Positions 59,353-64,000 of a stretch of DNA of 64,000 nt are shown here, in pieces. The translations under genes were made by a program, and so were the position numbers. The notes under the pieces are model-generated. The model was not told the origin of the DNA. It saw nothing but the letters and a program-made list of their open reading frames with translations, and ran no database searches. The stretch is taken from the NCBI RefSeq assembly GCF_002999335.1, contig NW_020312369.1, forward strand, positions 186,001-250,000, read 5' to 3'. The stretch comes from Cyclospora cayetanensis (lineage: Eukaryota; Apicomplexa; Conoidasida; Eucoccidiorida; Eimeriidae). Position 1 is the first letter of the stretch; every line of letters starts with the position of its first letter.

Positions 59353-59707
59353 CAAAACACAAGGCACTGCACACTGTTTGCTACGAAAATTTGCTGTGCT
59401 ATTGTCACCATACGCGTCACTTAGCATTTTGTAGAATATAAACGCACGATGTGTATACGATAGAGTACAGTACTGCGTTAGATATCCGACTTGAAGGACT
59501 GGTTGCCTGCCCATTCACACGGGCCATGGGGTAGGCCGCCGCCCAACATGATGGCTACTCCATTCATTGGCCTTCAATAAAGTTGAATGACAAAACCCAA
59601 CGAACAATGAACGGCCAAACAGAAAACCGAAGTGGGACCTGTGGGTACGGATTGCTAATGCCAAATCCACAATCTAGTATTTTACATGATGCAGGTGTAA
59701 GATGGAT

Positions 59708-60030
59708 GTCATCATATGCAACATATTGGAGGGCCAGTCTTAACGGTTTCTGCTATAGCCCATGGTTACCGTCAGATGACACTAAGAACAGGTAAAACTT
59801 GCGTAGGTTCGCGATTTGATACTACTTTCACTCAAGCGAGTAAATACGGGGAATGGATTGCGTGTGCAGTTCCCAAGGAGAATCTACAGGTAGGAGGAAC
59901 AAATCTAGCGACCCTTTGGCTTTGTCCACCTGTCTATGCTGGCTTTTCTTATATGCCTTATACAACAACATTTGTACTTGACGATCCTAGCAGCTATTCG
60001 AAGCGCACTCTTGTATGGTTTGTGCTGTGA
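59708..60030 (+). CDS. Protein-like frame just downstream of the LCCL gene
   Basis: An open frame reading GCHHMQHIGGPVLTVSAIAH and on through KYGEWIACAVPKENLQ and LWLCPPVYAGFSY, then a stop. It has an internal CAG|GTAGGA donor-like site after ENLQ. It could be an additional 3' exon used by an alternative LCCL transcript, part of a separate gene, or a pseudogene fragment. No family was recognised, and the frame has no good Met in context. Confidence 0.3.
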
Positions 60031-62255
60031 CACGGCTGATGCCGAAGTTACTTCATGAAAGATTCTTCTAGCAAGGCGTAGAATAAAACGTTTGAATCGC
60101 AAACAACCTTCCGGCCTTTTAAGGAAGGTGCTGGAGGAGCGCTCGCAAGCAGAAGCTGTATAGTCACAAGCGATGCCATCTGTGTGTCAGGAAATTTTTT
60201 CGTGCACCGAGCAACAGTTCTTGCGAAAATTCAATGATTAACAACCAAGACACATCTAACAAGCTTGACAACTATGACTCGGACTTGATAAGGTAAGGCA
60301 TATGCAAAATGTGGGCTAAGTTCTTGGAAAGCGATTACAGCGGTCTTGGAAATGCCTGATCAGTATCTAGGACGCTAGTTTTTTTAGTACTAAGATAACA
60401 ATTGGTCAACAGTTGACTAATTGGTTTGCCTATTTGTACGTTTTTATTTATTGCTGTGTAGCATAGCTCAGTACAAGACGACACAATGTGTGCGCGTGCG
60501 TTAAATTCTTCATGCAAGTAGCTATGATTGCTTGGAGTGTTCGAAGGGTGCCGCTAAGCGAACCCTAGCTTTACCTCTTCCCTTACGTCCAGAAATGAGA
60601 AGGAAGCGAGCAATAGAGGAAAGGAATTTTCTTGTTAGATATATTCGATACTCAATAGCTTTTGTCTGCATTGTATTGAGTCTGAATTAAGTTTGTTCCT
60701 GCCGAGGACGGAGCGTTACAGGCATCCTACAGAAACAAAGAATCAATGCATCCAATGGGATAAAGGGGGCACTCGTGAGCTAGATGGTAATGACGAAGAA
60801 TTAGAGCAGCCGCTCTGAATTTTTGATGCCCGCTACGGTTCTCAGTGTGGCGCAGCAAATCCACTACCACCTGACCCACCAATTAGGGCACACGGTATAG
60901 AGGCGGAGACAGGCATGTGTACTATTTAACTCCCAGTTGAGTAGTTCCCAAAAAGAGAAGCATTATAGGCAGCTTTTCGAGCCGTAAATCTAAAATTCTC
61001 TAGAGCGCACTCTAGACCTGACTGGACAGCTGTTGGAGTTGGGACTCATATAATACAGTTACGAGTGCCACACGGACAAACGGCCACAAAGAGCTTGCGA
61101 AACGTTTATTCACCGCCATTTGCAGAGAACTCTGGGCATATTGGGAGGCAATGGTTTTCCAAGCTTGGAGTGGAATAAGCATACTACAATATGGTTTGCT
61201 CTTAAATCTATTTGTAGGGAAAAGTGCTTGTCTTATCCCCCAGAACGCTCCTTATTAGAGTCGTATAACAAGCTAGAACATCTTACTTCGTAGTTGATAT
61301 GGCACTTTGGTGGGTACTTGCAGCATCTCAAAGGGCGGCGGTAGGGGGCAGCCAACTAGAGCCTCTGCATGTGGCGCTGGGTAGGTCTGCGTGCTCCGTC
61401 TCTTCGGAGAAACCAGTTCAAGGCACTAGGGTTTGATTGAATTTATTGATATATCTCCTCTACACCAAAAATCCACGAAGTAGGTCCCCTGGTTTCTCTC
61501 ACTTCTCTGGGGTATGTTCGACCTGGGCTGATTAGTCCTGGCGGCTGCATCCCTTTGGTTGCCATATGCTCCTCATAGTACACGTTTTGCTTCTGAATTT
61601 CTGCCTGTGTATCAATACAGCTTCACTTTTGTCTTTTTGTCTTGCGCTCCAAAGCGAACCCTCTCGGCCTCGACTCGACCGTCCCCCTCTATCTCAACCC
61701 GTTTTTAAAGAGGTCAATTTCCTTTTCTCAGCGTTGGTACCGCGAAACATTACAGACCTAAGGAAATACGGAAGGTAAATGCAGAAATGATAGGTGGATG
61801 TGACAAATACTGACAGGATACGCCAAAACTCTTGACCCTAGCAGCCTCATCATCAAGGCGATGCCAAGTAGCGCTATACTTCCTTTGACCGCATCGTAGA
61901 GCTGAATATCTAGCTCTTTACTCTCCAGAGTGCAGCAGCGGGTTTATTTGAGCTACATAAATACCCCGGTAGCTCTTAGGGGCTGATCGGGCAGCAGGAA
62001 ATTGTGGAGCTTTGCTGCCTGGGGTGCAGGTAAAGGTGCAGCGGGTGAGCTGTATGTGTTGAATTCCGCGCTGCGGAACTCTGCCTGAGTTGCTTCTGTT
62101 TGTGGTTGGCTGCTACAGCAAGAGGAATGCATTGAGTGAGAAGGAAATTGGCAGGCGAAGGGCGTGCGGTTTGTACGTTTGGGTTCCTTTAGGGTTTAAG
62201 GGTTTAGAGTTTTTTTCTCTGTCGCGGAAGTACCAAGACAAGCGCCCGCACCAGG
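60031..62255. other. Intergenic, possible 5' exon of an unknown or the ERD2 transcript
   Basis: A frame at 61566-61772 begins with a hydrophobic signal-like stretch (MLLIVHVLLLNFCLCINTAS) and ends DLRKYGR before a GTAAAT donor-like site. It may be a first exon, but no continuation was found. A telomere-like TTAGGGTTTAAGGGTTTAGA string lies at about 62190-62210. The remainder shows nothing recognised. Confidence 0.35.
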
Positions 62256-62930
62256 ATGGCGATGAACGTGTTTCGCTTCGCGGGGGACCTGCTGCACCTC
62301 CTTTCGATTGCGTTGGTGCTGTTGAAGCTGCGTCGGAGCAAAAATTGCATTGGCATAAGTTGCCGCATGCAGGAGATATACTTGGTGGTGTTTTGCGCGC
62401 GTTATGTTGACTTGTTGTATAACTTCATCTCCATATACAATACCACGATGAAGGTATTGTTCATCGCATCGACCGCGTACACCATCTATCTGATCCGTTT
62501 CAAGCCGCCCATCTCCCAGACCTACAAGCGCGCGAGAGCAGACAATTTCCCGCATGAGAAGTATCTCATTCCTCCGTGCATCCTTCTCGCATTCGTTACG
62601 GCAGAAAATTATGCCATTACGGAATTGTTGTGGACATTTAGTATTTGGCTGGAGTCGGTTGCCATCGTGCCACAGCTGCTGCTGCTTCAGCAAATGCGGG
62701 AAGTGGAAAATCTTACAGGCAATTATGTAGCGTGCTTGGGGCTGTATCGTTTCATGTATATCTTGAACTGGGTCTACCGATACTTCGCAGAGCCTGTCCC
62801 CTATGTGAACTACGTAGGCTGGATCGCAGGGTTTATCCAGACTGCCCTCTATGTGGATTTCTTCTTCTATTATGCTGTCGCAAAATGGTATGGAGAGAAG
62901 CTTGTTCTTCCTGTACACACTGAGGTGTAG
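62256..62930 (+). CDS. ERD2: ER lumen protein retaining receptor (KDEL/HDEL receptor)
   Basis: Seven-pass membrane receptor that captures proteins with KDEL-type C-termini in the Golgi and returns them to the ER in COPI vesicles. Single exon, 224 residues, close to the usual 210-220. It starts MAMNVFRFAGDLLHLLSI and shows the family hallmarks SCRMQEIYLVVFCARYVDLL, NTTMKVLFIASTAYTIYL, PQLLLLQQMREVENLTGNYV and LYRFMYILNWVYRYF, ending in a short cytosolic tail. The ATG at 62256 fits homologues; the next Met is two codons later. No intron is needed. The ORF on the opposite strand is a shadow. Confidence 0.97.
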   Translation: MAMNVFRFAGDLLHLLSIALVLLKLRRSKNCIGISCRMQEIYLVVFCARYVDLLYNFISIYNTTMKVLFIASTAYTIYLIRFKPPISQTYKRARADNFPHEKYLIPPCILLAFVTAENYAITELLWTFSIWLESVAIVPQLLLLQQMREVENLTGNYVACLGLYRFMYILNWVYRYFAEPVPYVNYVGWIAGFIQTALYVDFFFYYAVAKWYGEKLVLPVHTEV

Positions 62931-64000
62931 GCAGGCACCCCAGAGATGGACTTTCACACCTGAAATGGTGTTTAAATCGATTATATATATGCATTTGCAT
63001 ACGCGCATGCAAACAAATCTTTTGCTTCAGATAACAACCCCACACTTTTCCTCCCATTTCCTTCCCGAAGGAAACAGGTGGACGCTGGGCGCGCACCTGT
63101 TGCGTGTACCTAGCGCGTATACGTGCATATACATGAATCTTTTACAGTATTTAATCAAGTATTCGCATTATCAACGGATGCAGGCATCTGCATGCATAGT
63201 TGTACGAATCTATCGATTCAGGTGCGTCTGCACTACCCCATGTGTATTTGCACATGTAGTACTGCACCCACGCAGCTCCATGTATGGGTCGCCGCCACAA
63301 GTGCTCCTCTTGATTCCACTTTTTACATTGGAGGCAATCCTAAAAGGGCCTAGAGTCCGACACCATCACTTATGTATACTCATATCTCCCATCGGTCATC
63401 CAGGCCTGTAGTACCCGGAAAGCAGCACGTGCACCTGTTACAGCTCCATCTGCCTTGCGGAGACGAGTTGAATGTGCAGAGAACCTGACATGTGTAGAAA
63501 CATGTCCGAGGTGGATAGAGGCAGCGCTGCGTCGGGGCCCTATGGGATCGTGGGGGTGGATGGATGGAGAATATTGTAGCACTACGACCATCCTTCGAAA
63601 AGCTGACTTTAATTTGATGAGTATTAGTGGAGTTCTGCGTTCTGGTCACTCTAAAAAATGCCCCTTCGTGCAGTTCGAAGAGGCCGTCTCATGGTCCCTC
63701 TGGATTCGTCTTTGTCAATATTACTCCCAAAAATTTCAGGTCCCTAGCGCCCTTCCTGTGGTGTCGTCTGTTCCTTAAGATCTGTGGAGTGTGCCTTTGC
63801 ACGCTTTAGGCGCCTCCAGAGGGATCATGTGCCCGTGTAGTGTAGCTGAGTGTGTTTGAATCAAGGAGGCCACGACTCTCCCGCGGCCAGATCTCTGGAC
63901 CCCTGCCCGCAAAGCTGAGATATCGGCAAACAGGGAGGGGGCAGAAATGGCGAGAAAGAAAGGACGGTTGGTGTTAGGGGGCAGGGGGGGAGGGGGAAGC
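62931..64000. other. Right flank without a recognised gene
   Basis: Composition is mixed, with a TATATATGCATTTGCATACG string near 62985 and G-rich runs at the edge. Frames at 62851-63411 and 63455-63778 were not recognised. A following gene may begin here. Confidence 0.4.

Noticed and set aside
62196..63008. 270-codon minus-strand frame opposite the KDEL receptor
   Set aside because: The plus-strand frame is an unmistakable ERD2 protein; the minus frame is its shadow.
1..64000. CRISPR arrays, bacterial operons, rRNA genes, Shine-Dalgarno sites
   Set aside because: Tandem repeats here lack unique spacers of constant length, genes are spliced, and no rRNA-like sequence was seen. The DNA is eukaryotic nuclear.

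Overview
The window is nuclear DNA from a coccidian apicomplexan, most likely Eimeria or a close relative such as Cyclospora. Genes have many short introns with GT..AG borders. CAG repeats inside exons are read as poly-Gln, poly-Ala or poly-Ser. The left third is repeat-rich and GC-rich, while most of the rest is repeat-poor and closer to balanced in composition. This resembles the alternating repeat-rich (R) and repeat-poor (P) segments described for Eimeria chromosomes. The genus is an inference; no marker gene was compared.

Layout. 0-3.2 kb: a long open frame with a 30-bp minisatellite, of uncertain status. 3.3-23.5 kb (minus strand): one very large gene for a UBR1/N-recognin type E3 ubiquitin ligase. 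I could follow it through its split UBR box, RING-H2 and C-terminal UBR domain, with about 18 exons and roughly 4,500 residues because of repeat-encoded insertions. 24.1-24.5 kb: a possible CCCH zinc-finger gene. 26.5-27.9 kb (minus): four phase-matched exons of an unrecognised protein. 29.6-32.2 kb and 42.9-44.7 kb: two decayed copies of one Ty3/gypsy-like retroelement in opposite orientation. They flank a complete 15-exon cullin-3-like gene (34,486-41,983; 869 residues). 46.4-48.4 kb: a basic protein with AT-hooks. 49.8-50.3 kb and 53.7-54.3 kb: exons of unrecognised genes. 55.1-59.4 kb: a complete 16-exon secreted LCCL-family protein (CCp5/FNPA-like; 1,022 residues). 62.3-62.9 kb: a single-exon KDEL receptor (ERD2).

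Function. The UBR ligase and the cullin are both ubiquitin-pathway scaffolds, but nothing shows co-regulation. The LCCL protein belongs to a family that in Plasmodium acts in sexual stages. The KDEL receptor serves Golgi-to-ER retrieval. Exon borders were read by eye from splice sites, reading phase and family motifs, so transcript data should have the final word.
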